NCBI RefSeq assembly: GCF_001698815.1
Contig: NZ_LGSI01000020.1
Coordinates: forward strand, 133,483 to 197,482
Direction of reading: 5' to 3'
Source of the DNA: Pseudomonas syringae
GTDB taxonomy: Bacteria > Pseudomonadota > Gammaproteobacteria > Pseudomonadales > Pseudomonadaceae
DNA: 64,000 nt
Shown here: positions 36,659-45,276 of the stretch, piece by piece
How the letters are laid out: the number at the start of each line of letters is the position of its first letter
How positions within the stretch are numbered: position 1 is the first letter of the stretch
The notes under the pieces: model-generated
Databases searched by the model: none
Seen by the model: only the letters and a program-made list of their open reading frames with translations
What the model was told of the DNA's origin: nothing
Position numbers and translations under genes: made by a program

Positions 36659-37288
36659 TCAGCTCGCCAACAGGCCAGCGGCGGTGGACTGCATGGGCAC
36701 GAACCCCGGAAGCGCTTCAACCCTCGCCAGCCAGGCGCGCAGGTTCGGGTAGTCCTGGAGCGATACATTCCCTTCTGGCGCATGGGCGATATAGGCGTAG
36801 TTGGCGATATCGGCGATGGTTGGCGCTTCGCCAGTGAGGAACTTCGCCGTGCCCAGCTCCGTTTCCATCATCTTGAACAAAGTGTGGGCGCGGTTGATGA
36901 CTTCTTCAGCATTGAGCGACGCACCAAAAACGGTGATCAGGCGCGCCGCAGCGGGACCGAATGCCACCTGACCGGCAGCCACCGACAGCCAGCGTTGCAC
37001 CCGTGCCGCCGCGACGGGATCCTCCGGCAGCCAGCGACCGCCGCCGTAGGTTTTTGCCAGGTAGACCAGAATCGCGTTGGAATCGCTGAGCACGGTACCG
37101 TTGTCATCGATCACTGGCACTTGGCCGAATGGGCTCAGTTTGAGGAACTCGGCTTGCTTGTGCGCGCCTTTGGCGAGGTCGACGAACACCAGCTCGGTCG
37201 GCAGCTCAAGCAGCGAGAGCAACAGTTCCACACGGTGGGCGTGACCGGAAAGTGGGTGGCGGTACAGTTTGATCGCGTGTTGAGGCAT
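36659..37288 (-). CDS. Glutathione S-transferase family protein
   Basis: 209 residues from ATG 37288. The N-terminal thioredoxin-like domain reads [22 protein letters not shown] with [27 protein letters not shown], and the rest is the all-alpha GST domain. It is 52 bases upstream of the three-domain oxidoreductase in the same direction, so the pair may be one operon. Substrate unknown; detoxification of furanic aldehydes or quinones is only a guess. Confidence 0.88.
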   Translation of the reverse strand: MPQHAIKLYRHPLSGHAHRVELLLSLLELPTELVFVDLAKGAHKQAEFLKLSPFGQVPVIDDNGTVLSDSNAILVYLAKTYGGGRWLPEDPVAAARVQRWLSVAAGQVAFGPAAARLITVFGASLNAEEVINRAHTLFKMMETELGTAKFLTGEAPTIADIANYAYIAHAPEGNVSLQDYPNLRAWLARVEALPGFVPMQSTAAGLLAS

Positions 37289-37451
37289 GTCGGAAACTCC
37301 GTATCCAGTGGGTGGGGCTTGCCGCAGCAAGCCGGTCGGGCTGTGTTGATACGGCATGCTGCGCCTGGATGCGGCAGAGCAGAATCACCATGACGGGCAA
37401 TCCATGATTTCAGTTTCTGCAACAAAGACGCCCGGGGCCGCCTGGCGGTTG

Positions 37452-38354
37452 TCAGGCCTGCAAAGCCGGATGAAGGCGTAGACGCGGCACTGCAAAGTCG
37501 ATGAAGGTGCGCACCCGTGCGCTGGCTTTACGTCCTTCACGGTAGATAAGCTGCGCCGGCAGATCGGGCGCCGTGAAGGCTTGCAATACGGGTTCAAGCC
37601 GCCCGGATTGCAGCTCCTGATGGACCTCGTAGCTCATGCAGTGGATCAGCCCCAGTCCGCAAGCTGCGGCGTGGATCGCGCCCTGCTGAGTCGTGCAGGT
37701 AAGAATTTGCCTCGTCCTGACCGTGTGCATGGAGGTGTCGCCGTGCAAACGCCAGTCGGGCCCGTGACCTGTCGATGTCGCGAGGATGGTCCGATGCGTG
37801 CGCAGATCATCGGCCGTTTCGGGTCGTCCCCATTGGGCAAGGTAGGCAGGCGAGCCGCAGATGATCGGCCTGACTGTGCCGATCGATACGGCGAAATTGG
37901 ATGAGTCGGGAAGATGACCGACCACCAGCGCGACATCGATACCTTCCTCCAGCAGCTTGGGCATGCTTTCGCGGGCGAGGGTCAGCAGTTGCACGTCGGG
38001 GAATGTATCCAGGTATTCCACTGCCAATGGTGTGAACACCTGGTTGGCCATCAGCAAGGGTAACGCGACCGTCAACTTGCCGGTGGGGCGGCTATGCAGC
38101 CCTGCGGCCGACCGCTCGGCCTCGGCGGTTTCCTCCAGGATAAGCCGACAACTGGCGGCGAACTGTTCACCCGCACGGCTCAGGCTTATCCCACGGGGGC
38201 CGCGCAACAACAGTATGGTTCCCAGGCGTGTTTCCAGTGCTGTTACTGTGCGGATGATGGTGGCCGGCGACAAAGCGAGGCTGCGCGCCGCCGATGCCAG
38301 GCTGCCCGCCTGGACCACTGCGGCGAAGACTTCTATCTGCCGGTAGCGGCTCAT
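37452..38354 (-). CDS. LysR-family regulator (first of three in tandem)
   Basis: 300 residues with the N-terminal winged helix (EVFAAVVQAGSLASAARSLALSPATIIRTVTALETRLG) and a periplasmic-binding-like effector domain. It reads towards the GST and oxidoreductase genes, 163 bases away, and could regulate them. Its start lies only three bases after the stop of the next LysR gene, so the two are probably transcribed together. Confidence 0.87.
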   Translation of the reverse strand: MSRYRQIEVFAAVVQAGSLASAARSLALSPATIIRTVTALETRLGTILLLRGPRGISLSRAGEQFAASCRLILEETAEAERSAAGLHSRPTGKLTVALPLLMANQVFTPLAVEYLDTFPDVQLLTLARESMPKLLEEGIDVALVVGHLPDSSNFAVSIGTVRPIICGSPAYLAQWGRPETADDLRTHRTILATSTGHGPDWRLHGDTSMHTVRTRQILTCTTQQGAIHAAACGLGLIHCMSYEVHQELQSGRLEPVLQAFTAPDLPAQLIYREGRKASARVRTFIDFAVPRLRLHPALQA

Positions 38355-38357
38355 CAG

Positions 38358-39293
38358 TTACGGCGTCCCCGGTTGTTGCAAGGCCGAATCGTCCGCAAGC
38401 CTGCTGTAACAGTGGTCGACAAAGGTCCGCACCCTGGCCGAAACCTGCCTGCCGCTCTGGTAAAGGATATGCACCGGCAATGGCGGGGTACCAAATTCCG
38501 CAAGCACAATCTCAAGCTCACCCTTGGCCACGGCGTCCGCTACCTGATAGGAAAGAACGCGGGTAAAGCCCCACCCCAAACGCGCGGCGTTGATGGCCGC
38601 CTGATTGGAACTGACCACCAGACGGGGTTGCGGAGTGAGCACAATGGCCTCATCCGGGCCGCCGAACTGCCAGTGGGTCAGCAAGCTGCTGGCAGAGGAC
38701 ATGACAACCGCCGCGCCCTGCATATCCTGCGGATGAGCGGGGCGGCCGACGCGATCAAGAAACGCGGGTGCGGCACAGATTACCGAGCGAATTTCCCCCA
38801 CCTTCAGCGCATGGAAACTTCCTTCGGGGAGCTGTCCGATTCGTATGGCGACATCCACCCCCTCGTCGGCCATGCTCACCAGGCGATCCACCAGCAGGGC
38901 ATTGACAGCAACTTCGGTGTGCGCCGTCAGATATTCCGCAATCAGCGGAATCAGGAACAACTCGCCGAACATCACGGGTGCGGTAACCGTCAAGCTACCC
39001 CGCGCGCGCAGGCTGCTGCCGGAGGCAAGCTCTTCTGCCTCTTCGAGCTCCAGCAATATGCGCTTGCAGTCCTCCACATAACGCCGGCCGGCTTCGGTTA
39101 GCCGAAGCGTGCGCGAATTGCGTGCGAGCAGCAGCGTGCCAAGTCGGCTCTCCAAAGCAGCGATGGCGCGTGTCACACTTGACGGCGACATGCCCAAAAT
39201 CTTGCCCCCACCGCCGAAACTCTTCGCCTCGGTAACGGCCAACAGCACTTTCATTTCCTGGAACCTGTCCACGGCCATCTCCGCATTAAGCAT
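38358..39293 (-). CDS. LysR-family regulator (second of three in tandem)
   Basis: LysR protein of about 311 residues with helix-turn-helix VTEAKSFGGGGKILGMSPSSVTRAIAALESRLG. Two starts are possible, ATG 39293 or ATG 39278; neither has a good ribosome site, and the longer open frame upstream is poor coding. The recognition helix contains an unusual GGGG run. It is closely related in style to its downstream neighbour (both have the V/IR-TAIAALESRLGTLLLxR pattern), which may mean an old duplication. Confidence 0.83.
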   Translation of the reverse strand: MLNAEMAVDRFQEMKVLLAVTEAKSFGGGGKILGMSPSSVTRAIAALESRLGTLLLARNSRTLRLTEAGRRYVEDCKRILLELEEAEELASGSSLRARGSLTVTAPVMFGELFLIPLIAEYLTAHTEVAVNALLVDRLVSMADEGVDVAIRIGQLPEGSFHALKVGEIRSVICAAPAFLDRVGRPAHPQDMQGAAVVMSSASSLLTHWQFGGPDEAIVLTPQPRLVVSSNQAAINAARLGWGFTRVLSYQVADAVAKGELEIVLAEFGTPPLPVHILYQSGRQVSARVRTFVDHCYSRLADDSALQQPGTP

Positions 39294-39376
39294 CAGCAGG
39301 AAGAGAAGATTAGTTTGTCTGGCTGATGACTGTGTGCATTTCGCAGCTCTAGAAAGATTGAGGGGGGGGTGGCTGC

Positions 39377-40282
39377 TCATTGCCACCAGGGTGGTTGCGG
39401 GACGAATTGGTCCTGGAGGAAACGTAAGAAGTTGCGGGTTCGAGCGGGCAGCCCCTCACGTTGATGGGTCAGTGCCACGACATTGGCATCCGGCAGCTTC
39501 CAGCCCGGCAGCAGCCGGATCAGCGTGCCATCCGCCAAAGCATCGGCAACGTCCCATTCCGAACGCATGATGACGCCATGACCTTCGCACGCCCACTGGC
39601 GAATGACACTTCCTTCATTGCAGCTCAATGCCGGGCGGACGCGCACGCTGATAGTTTTACGCGCCCGCGTGAAATGCCAGAGCGTTACGTCTTCGTTGTT
39701 TTCGCGCAGTGCAATGCACGGCAGGCTTGCCAGCTGTTCAGGATGTTCAGGCAGGCCATGCTGTTCAAGAAAGGCAGATGACGCGCACACGTAGCGTCGG
39801 TTGGGGGCAATGGAATGGCACACCAGATTGGACGCGTGGAGTTCGCCAATATGGATGACGACATCAAACCGATCGGCCACTTCGACCATCGGCCGTTCAG
39901 ACAAACTCAAGGCTATCTCGACTTCCGGGTGCTGGCGTTGAAACGCTGCCACTGCAGGCGCCACATACAGCCGTCCAAAGCCGAATGGTGCGTTGATTTT
40001 CAGCTTGCCGACAAAGCCACTGCGCCGCTCATGCAAATCCGCCAGCAGGTTATCGAATTGCTCGACCAACTCTGCTCCCCGCAGGCACAAAAGCTCGCCT
40101 TCATCGGTGAAGCGCAGCTGCCGGGCTGACCGATCCAGCAAGCGGATGGACAGTTTCTTTTCCATTTGCTGCAGCCGCTGGGTCACTGCCGAGGGTGTCA
40201 ATCCCAGCTTGCGCGACGCAGCCAGCAAACTCTCACTTTCCCGGATGACCAGCAGAAAGCGGATATCGAGTGTTTCATTCAT
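39377..40282 (-). CDS. LysR-family regulator (third), divergent from D-amino-acid operon
   Basis: 301-residue LysR protein (LLAASRKLGLTPSAVTQRLQQMEKKLSIRLLDRSARQ at the N-terminus). It is divergent from the operon starting at 40370, with 87 bases between start codons, the classical LysR arrangement. It therefore most likely activates the PLP aldolase-RidA-HAD operon in response to its substrate amino acid. Confidence 0.88.
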   Translation of the reverse strand: MNETLDIRFLLVIRESESLLAASRKLGLTPSAVTQRLQQMEKKLSIRLLDRSARQLRFTDEGELLCLRGAELVEQFDNLLADLHERRSGFVGKLKINAPFGFGRLYVAPAVAAFQRQHPEVEIALSLSERPMVEVADRFDVVIHIGELHASNLVCHSIAPNRRYVCASSAFLEQHGLPEHPEQLASLPCIALRENNEDVTLWHFTRARKTISVRVRPALSCNEGSVIRQWACEGHGVIMRSEWDVADALADGTLIRLLPGWKLPDANVVALTHQREGLPARTRNFLRFLQDQFVPQPPWWQ

Positions 40283-40294
40283 TAAGTTTCACTG

Positions 40295-40315
40295 AATATT
40301 AGAGTTAGCAATATT
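40295..40315. promoter_or_regulatory. AT-rich repeat in the divergent LysR/aldolase promoter
   Basis: AATATT occurs at 40295-40300 and 40310-40315, each itself palindromic, with nine bases between. It lies mid-way in the 87-base divergent region and is a candidate LysR binding site. The surrounding 50 bases are very AT-rich compared with the genome. Confidence 0.4.
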
Positions 40316-40369
40316 AAATTTTAATCTAAATCTGGAGGCTTAGAATAGCGCCATTCCAGGAGACCACCC

Positions 40370-41503
40370 ATGTCAGCACTCAACACTACTATCGAAACGC
40401 CGGCCTTGCTGCTGGACTGTGATCGTCTCGACGCCAACATTCAGCGGATGCGCAATAAACTGGCGCCGTTCAATGTGGTATTACGTCCTCACGTGAAGAC
40501 CAACAAGTCGCTGGAAGTTACCGAGCGCCTGTTTGCCGGTGGGCGTGGGCCGATTACTGTTTCCACCCTGCGCGAGGCGGATTTCTTTTTCGAAGCAGGG
40601 TTTACCGACATCCTGTACGGGGTTGGCATTGCGCCCAACAAATTTGCTCATGCTGCCGCGTTGATCCACAAAGGCGCGGCACTCAAGCTGGTGCTCGACA
40701 ATCTGCAGACCGCCAGGCAACTGGCCGAATTCGCGCAAACTACGGATCATGTCTTTGATGTCCTGCTGGAAGTCGACTGCGACGGTCATCGCTCCGGCCT
40801 TGGTCCGCAATCACCGTTGCTGGTAGAAATCGCCCAGTTGTTGAGCGCCAGTGGCGTCAGGGTCAGCGGCTTGATGACTCACGCCGGCAAGTCCTACGAC
40901 TGCCAGTCAATCGCGCAGATCGAGGCGTGCGCCCGGCAGGAGCGCGCGGCAATTATCGAAAGCAGCCAGGTGCTGACCCGCGCAGGTTTCAACCTGTCGA
41001 TCATCAGTATTGGTTCAACACCCACAGCGTTGTTCACCCAGGATTTATCAGGGGTGACCGAAGTTCGCGCGGGTGTGTTCGCATTCTTCGATCTGGTCAT
41101 GGCGGGCCTGGGTGTGTGTCAGGTGCAGGATATTGCCGTCTCGGTCCTGACGTCTGTCATCGGTTACCAGGCTGAAAAAGGCTGGATCATCACGGATGCG
41201 GGATGGATGGCACTTTCTCGTGATCGGGGTACCGCCAAACAGGCCATCGATCAAGGCTATGGCATCGTGTGCGACGCCGCCGGCCAGCCGATTGGCGACC
41301 TGATCGTCAGCGCAACCAACCAGGAACACGGAATCATTTCATCGCGATCCGGCAAGCTCGATCCCTCGAGTTTTCCGCCCTTGGGCACTCTGCTGCGAAT
41401 CCTGCCGAACCATGCTTGCGCGACCTCGGCGCAGCACGCCGGGTACCACGTTCTGAGCGAAGGACGAAGCCTGGGTTTCTGGCCACGTATCTCGGGCTGG
41501 TGA
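40370..41503 (+). CDS. PLP-dependent D-threonine aldolase / D-serine dehydratase-like enzyme
   Basis: 377-residue enzyme with the alanine-racemase type barrel. TPALLLDCDRLDANIQRM opens the barrel, and the Schiff-base lysine is in RPHVKTNKS near residue 43. EVDCDGHRSGL and SIGSTPTA bind the phosphate of PLP. The C-terminal metal-binding part has the NQEHG segment near residue 325 and the late PNHAC with histidine and cysteine, as in the zinc-containing D-serine dehydratase/D-threonine aldolase group. A CAGGAG ribosome site precedes the ATG. It would degrade a D-beta-hydroxy amino acid. Confidence 0.85.
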   Translation: MSALNTTIETPALLLDCDRLDANIQRMRNKLAPFNVVLRPHVKTNKSLEVTERLFAGGRGPITVSTLREADFFFEAGFTDILYGVGIAPNKFAHAAALIHKGAALKLVLDNLQTARQLAEFAQTTDHVFDVLLEVDCDGHRSGLGPQSPLLVEIAQLLSASGVRVSGLMTHAGKSYDCQSIAQIEACARQERAAIIESSQVLTRAGFNLSIISIGSTPTALFTQDLSGVTEVRAGVFAFFDLVMAGLGVCQVQDIAVSVLTSVIGYQAEKGWIITDAGWMALSRDRGTAKQAIDQGYGIVCDAAGQPIGDLIVSATNQEHGIISSRSGKLDPSSFPPLGTLLRILPNHACATSAQHAGYHVLSEGRSLGFWPRISGW

Positions 41504-41548
41504 TTCTTCAAGTCGAGTTCAAAGCTTTCATCGATCAAGGAGGGGCAA

Positions 41549-41923
41549 ATGAAGTTGATCACAGCACAAAAACTGCCTGCGCCAGGCGGGCATTACTCAC
41601 ACGGGGTGCTGGCAGGAAAGCTTCTATTCATTTCCGGCCAGTTGCCGTTTCTGCCAGGCGTACAAGCATTTCCCGAGGGAATAAACGCCCAGTGTATTCA
41701 AGCGATGGCAAATGTTGAGGCTGTGCTCCAGGCGGCGGGAGCTTCCCTGGATCATCTGGTCAATGTGCAGATTTACATTGTTGATGTGGCTGACTGGCCG
41801 ATCGTCAATTCGACTTACTCGGCGCTGATGGGCGCGCATCGACCTGCGCGGGTGATCATCCCCTGTGGGCCACTCCATCATGGCGCCTTGGTGGAAATAT
41901 CAGCAGTGGCTGAAATTGAATAA
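41549..41923 (+). CDS. RidA-family enamine/imine deaminase
   Basis: 124 residues; PGGHYSHGVLAGKLLFISGQLP and the conserved arginine in HRPARVIIPCGPLHHGALVEISAVAEI mark the YjgF/RidA fold. RidA hydrolyses reactive enamines released by PLP dehydratases, which fits the preceding gene: a D-serine dehydratase-type reaction gives an aminoacrylate intermediate. A strong AAGGAGGGG ribosome site precedes the ATG. Confidence 0.9.
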   Translation: MKLITAQKLPAPGGHYSHGVLAGKLLFISGQLPFLPGVQAFPEGINAQCIQAMANVEAVLQAAGASLDHLVNVQIYIVDVADWPIVNSTYSALMGAHRPARVIIPCGPLHHGALVEISAVAEIE

Positions 41924-41945
41924 CTCTTAGAAAAGGGCAGTGATT

Positions 41946-42638
41946 ATGAAATCAAGTGGCAATGTTCAGCATGCTCCTCAACCTGCGGCTGCGGTGCAAC
42001 TCGTTCTGTTCGACTTGCTCACCGCGTTACTGGATTCGTGGACGCTGTGGAATTGCGTCGCAGGCTCCGAGGAAATGGGGCGCACGTGGCGTATGGCTTA
42101 TTTGAAAGCCACTTACGGCTGTGGCACCTATCGACCTTATGAAACGCTGGTCGAGGAGGCCGCCATCAGTGTGGGATTGGGTAAGGAGGCTGCGGAAAAT
42201 CTGGAGGCGCGCTGGACGGAGTTGCAACCGTGGCCTGAGGCCAAACGCGTTCTGAGCGAATTGGCACCGCACTACAAACTGGGCGTGGTCACCAACTGTT
42301 CGGAGAAGTTGGGACGCATTGCCGCGGATCTTCTGGGCGTGCCGTTCGATGTGATTGTCACTTCTGAACAGGCCGGTTTCTACAAGCCTGATCCGCAACC
42401 TTACCGGCTCGCGCTGCAAATCGCGGGAGTAGAGCCCGCTAACGCTCTTTTCGTGGCCGGTTCAGCCTACGATCTGTTTGGAACGCAGAAAGTCGGTTTG
42501 CCAACCCTCTGGCATAACCGGATAGGGCTCGATGCCCCCGCCGGTGCGCCTGCTCCGTTATTCATGCGTCCGACACTCGATAGCCTGGTTCAGGACATTG
42601 CAGCCCTGAGCGCACAGCGCTCTGAATGTCACGACTGA
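41946..42638 (+). CDS. HAD-superfamily hydrolase, L-2-haloacid dehalogenase-like
   Basis: 230 residues from ATG 41946. The nucleophile motif is LVLFDLLTALLDSW: the first aspartate is present but the second aspartate of HAD phosphatases (DxD) is a leucine, as in the L-2-haloacid dehalogenase branch where that position is not acidic. VVTNCSEKLGR supplies motif II, K in GFYKPDPQPY motif III, and VAGSAYDLFGTQKVG motif IV. Phosphatase activity is therefore unlikely. Third gene of the aldolase-RidA operon. Confidence 0.82.
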   Translation: MKSSGNVQHAPQPAAAVQLVLFDLLTALLDSWTLWNCVAGSEEMGRTWRMAYLKATYGCGTYRPYETLVEEAAISVGLGKEAAENLEARWTELQPWPEAKRVLSELAPHYKLGVVTNCSEKLGRIAADLLGVPFDVIVTSEQAGFYKPDPQPYRLALQIAGVEPANALFVAGSAYDLFGTQKVGLPTLWHNRIGLDAPAGAPAPLFMRPTLDSLVQDIAALSAQRSECHD

Positions 42639-42651
42639 CCGGGGAGCGCAC

Positions 42652-43284
42652 TCAGCGTTGATTAAGCACCGTCACATACGCGCTGAACATATCGGCCATT
42701 GCATCAGCGTAGGCAGTGATTTCGGCAGCAGTATGAGGGCTTTCCGAGAAGTCCTTTCCCACCGTACTGAAGGTCGTGGAAATCAAATCGCAGGCCAGGG
42801 CGCGGGTTGTTTCAGGGACCTCAGGGAGCAATTCAAGCATGAAGGTTTGGAAAATCTGCTCCCCCGTCGCTCGAACCTCATGTGCTTCGGGTGCGTCCCG
42901 GTAAAGCGGCGCGGCGTCATTGAGGGCAACCCGCATCTGCGCTTCTTCGCACTCCGAACGAATAAAGGTATGCACCAGCGTCCGCAACCGCTCAAGGGGC
43001 GGCTTGTTCATGTCATTGAGGATCGCGCATAGCATTTGCGTGGTTTGCTGCCATTCATCGCTCTGCAGTCGAAACAGGATGGCGGCCTTGTTGGGGAAGT
43101 ATTGATACACCGAGCCAATGCTGACGCCTGCCTTTTCCGCGACGCGGGCCGTGGTGAAACGCGCGGCACCTTCTTTGGCCAAAACCTGAATAGCCGCTTC
43201 GAGTATGGTCGCCACCAGCTCGGTCGAGCGCGCCTGTTTGGGCTGTTTACGTGAGGAAATCTGCGCGGTCTGGCGAATGGTCAT
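42652..43284 (-). CDS. TetR-family repressor
   Basis: 210 residues with N-terminal helix-turn-helix (FTTARVAEKAGVSIGSVYQYFPNKAAIL). The C-terminal ligand domain resembles the group often linked to small-molecule modifying enzymes. It is divergent from the methyltransferase-epimerase operon, and the palindrome at 43347-43366 lies between them. Confidence 0.88.
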   Translation of the reverse strand: MTIRQTAQISSRKQPKQARSTELVATILEAAIQVLAKEGAARFTTARVAEKAGVSIGSVYQYFPNKAAILFRLQSDEWQQTTQMLCAILNDMNKPPLERLRTLVHTFIRSECEEAQMRVALNDAAPLYRDAPEAHEVRATGEQIFQTFMLELLPEVPETTRALACDLISTTFSTVGKDFSESPHTAAEITAYADAMADMFSAYVTVLNQR

Positions 43285-43346
43285 GGGACGTTCCTGCGTC
43301 GGTGCTAATGCGAATAGCGAATGTGACGAATCGCTCGCATAATTTA

Positions 43347-43366
43347 ATGCGACGAATTAGTCGCAT
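43347..43366. promoter_or_regulatory. TetR operator candidate
   Basis: ATGCGACGAATTAGTCGCAT has perfect seven-base arms (ATGCGAC/GTCGCAT) around a six-base centre. Related pieces (GTGACGAATCGC, ATGCGAATAGCGAA) occur in the 45 bases before it, suggesting multiple binding sites. It sits between the divergent tetR and methyltransferase genes. Confidence 0.65.
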
Positions 43367-43413
43367 ATTAGCCCGGCGCCTTGAGGCGCTCAACCTTGAA
43401 ACGGGAAGCTACC

Positions 43414-44070
43414 ATGAACACTCTTACTGCAGCGCCGATGGCCCCGCTGATTGAACGCCTGTACGCTCGCGCCAACGCCGCCACCAGCGACGTTTTCAGC
43501 ACGATCTCTGCTGATGAGCGTGAACGTCTCATGCGCAGCAAGGCAGACTATCGGGAACTCTATGGCCTGTTGAAGGACCTGTGGCTACCGGTCTCGCGCG
43601 ACACCGGTAAATTGTTGTACATGCTGGCGCGCAGCGCGAAGGCGTGGTCCATTGTCGAGTTCGGCACTTCGTTCGGGCTCTCGACCTTGCACTTGGCCGC
43701 CGCCCTGCGGGACAACGGCGGCGGTATGCTGATTACGAGTGAATTCGAAGCGTCGAAAATTGCCGTGGCCCGCGAGCACCTGATTGAAGGCGGGGTAAGC
43801 GACCTGGTGGACATTCGCGAGGGCGATGCACTTGTCACTCTGGCCGCTGATCTGCCTGATGCCGTCGACTTGCTGCTGCTTGACGGCGCGAAGGCGCTTT
43901 ATAACGATGTGCTGAGCCTGGTCGAAAGCCGCCTCAAGCCGGGAGCCGTGGTGGTGGCCGACAACACCGATTACTGCCCGCAATACCTGGCCTACGTTCG
44001 TTCGCCGCAAAACGGTTACCTGTCCGTGCCCGTCGGCGAGGATGTCGAGCTGTCAGTGCGCCTGAGCTAA
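43414..44070 (+). CDS. SAM-dependent O-methyltransferase (catechol-type)
   Basis: 218 residues from ATG 43414. The SAM-binding block is SIVEFGTSFGLSTLHLAAAL near residue 75, with ITSEFEASKIAVAREHL following. DLLLLDGAKALYNDVLSLV carries the metal-binding aspartate, and VVADNTDY follows. These mark the caffeoyl-CoA/catechol O-methyltransferase family. The gene is probably repressed by the divergent TetR and co-transcribed with the epimerase gene. Confidence 0.85.
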   Translation: MNTLTAAPMAPLIERLYARANAATSDVFSTISADERERLMRSKADYRELYGLLKDLWLPVSRDTGKLLYMLARSAKAWSIVEFGTSFGLSTLHLAAALRDNGGGMLITSEFEASKIAVAREHLIEGGVSDLVDIREGDALVTLAADLPDAVDLLLLDGAKALYNDVLSLVESRLKPGAVVVADNTDYCPQYLAYVRSPQNGYLSVPVGEDVELSVRLS

Positions 44071-44095
44071 TACCCTATCGATGGAGGATTGGACC

Positions 44096-44962
44096 ATGCA
44101 CGTATTTGTTACGGGAGCCACCGGTTGGGTGGGTTCCGAGGTGGTAAAAGATTTGCTCAACGCCGGTTATCTGGTGACAGGGCTGGCCCGTTCCGACGAC
44201 AAGGCCAAAGCGCTGGCAGCCACGGGCGCGAAAGTGCTGCGCGCCACGCTCGATGACCTGGACAAACTGCGGCGTGCCGCCTGGATGGCAGACGCGGTCA
44301 TCCATACCGCTTTCAATCATGACTTTTCGAGATTTGCCGAGAATTGCCAGCAAGACCGGCAGGTGATCGAGGCGTTGGAAAACTCCTTGAAAGGCTCCGA
44401 CTGCCCGCTGCTTGTCACCTCAGGTTTGTCCGGACTGCCCCGGGGCGCGACCGAGGCGCAGCAGCCCAACGCGTTATCCCCACGCAAGTCCGAAGCCGCC
44501 GCCAGGTCCTTGGCTGAGCGAGGCATACGTGCGGCGACGGTGCGGCTTGCGCCCTCGGTCCATGGGTTGGGTGACCATGGTTTCCTGCCCATCCTGATCC
44601 GGCTGGCCCGGGAGACGGGCGTGTCGGCTTACATCGGTGACGGACAAAATTGCTGGTCTGGCGTTTGTCGAACGGACGCCGCGCAGGTCTATCGGCTGAT
44701 CCTGGAGCAGGGCGTCACTTCGGCGGCGTATCACGCGGTCGCTGACGAAGCCGTGCCGTTCAAGGCCATTGCCGAGGTTATCGGGCGACGGCTCGGCTTG
44801 CCGGTGGAGTCCAGAGAGCCGACGCACTTTGGCTGGTTCGCCACGATGGCAGGCGCCGACATGGCGGTATCCAGCGCCCACACGCGAGCATTGCTTGGCT
44901 GGACACCCAGCGGCCCCGATCTGCTGACGGATCTGGATCAACCTGACTATTTCACCCTCTGA
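44096..44962 (+). CDS. NAD(P)-dependent epimerase/dehydratase family protein
   Basis: 288 residues; MHVFVTGATGWVGSEVVKDLL is a Rossmann start, and the frame places ATG 44096 eight bases after a GGAGG site, so the upstream ATG at 44081 is rejected. LVTSGLSGLPRG and the serine/lysine region follow the atypical short-chain dehydrogenase pattern; the canonical YxxxK is not obvious. It follows the methyltransferase by 25 bases in the same operon. Confidence 0.85.
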   Translation: MHVFVTGATGWVGSEVVKDLLNAGYLVTGLARSDDKAKALAATGAKVLRATLDDLDKLRRAAWMADAVIHTAFNHDFSRFAENCQQDRQVIEALENSLKGSDCPLLVTSGLSGLPRGATEAQQPNALSPRKSEAAARSLAERGIRAATVRLAPSVHGLGDHGFLPILIRLARETGVSAYIGDGQNCWSGVCRTDAAQVYRLILEQGVTSAAYHAVADEAVPFKAIAEVIGRRLGLPVESREPTHFGWFATMAGADMAVSSAHTRALLGWTPSGPDLLTDLDQPDYFTL

Positions 44963-44975
44963 AAGGACGCTTTCC

Positions 44976-45197
44976 ATGGCGCAACAACGCAGCGAGCATT
45001 GTTCGGCTTCGGTGCTACACGCGCCTTCGGTTATCAATGTGCTCTCGCTGGGGATCAGCATTCCGCTGGCCGGCGTCCTGGCGGGTGTGGCGGGGGTTGC
45101 GTCGGTGTATCTGGCGGGAGCTGTGACGGTTGCCCTGTCGGTGGTCGCGGCGTTGGTACTGCTTTGCGAAACGCATGGAGGAGGGCGTCAGGCTTGA
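44976..45197 (+). pseudogene. Short two-span membrane ORF, possible C-terminal end of an MFS transporter
   Basis: 73 codons starting with ATG 44976. The translation has two hydrophobic spans (INVLSLGISIPLAGVLAGVAG, VYLAGAVTVALSVVAALVLL) and a short basic end. It looks like the last two spans of a major-facilitator protein that has lost its front. It may instead be a real small membrane protein of the methyltransferase operon. The start lies 14 bases after the epimerase gene. Confidence 0.35.
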
Positions 45198-45276
45198 AAT
45201 ACAAGGCGTTGCTCGACAGAATCGCCCCCCGATCCGGCCAAAATTGCCGGGCGGTCGTGGTGAAAAGGGGCTGCAG

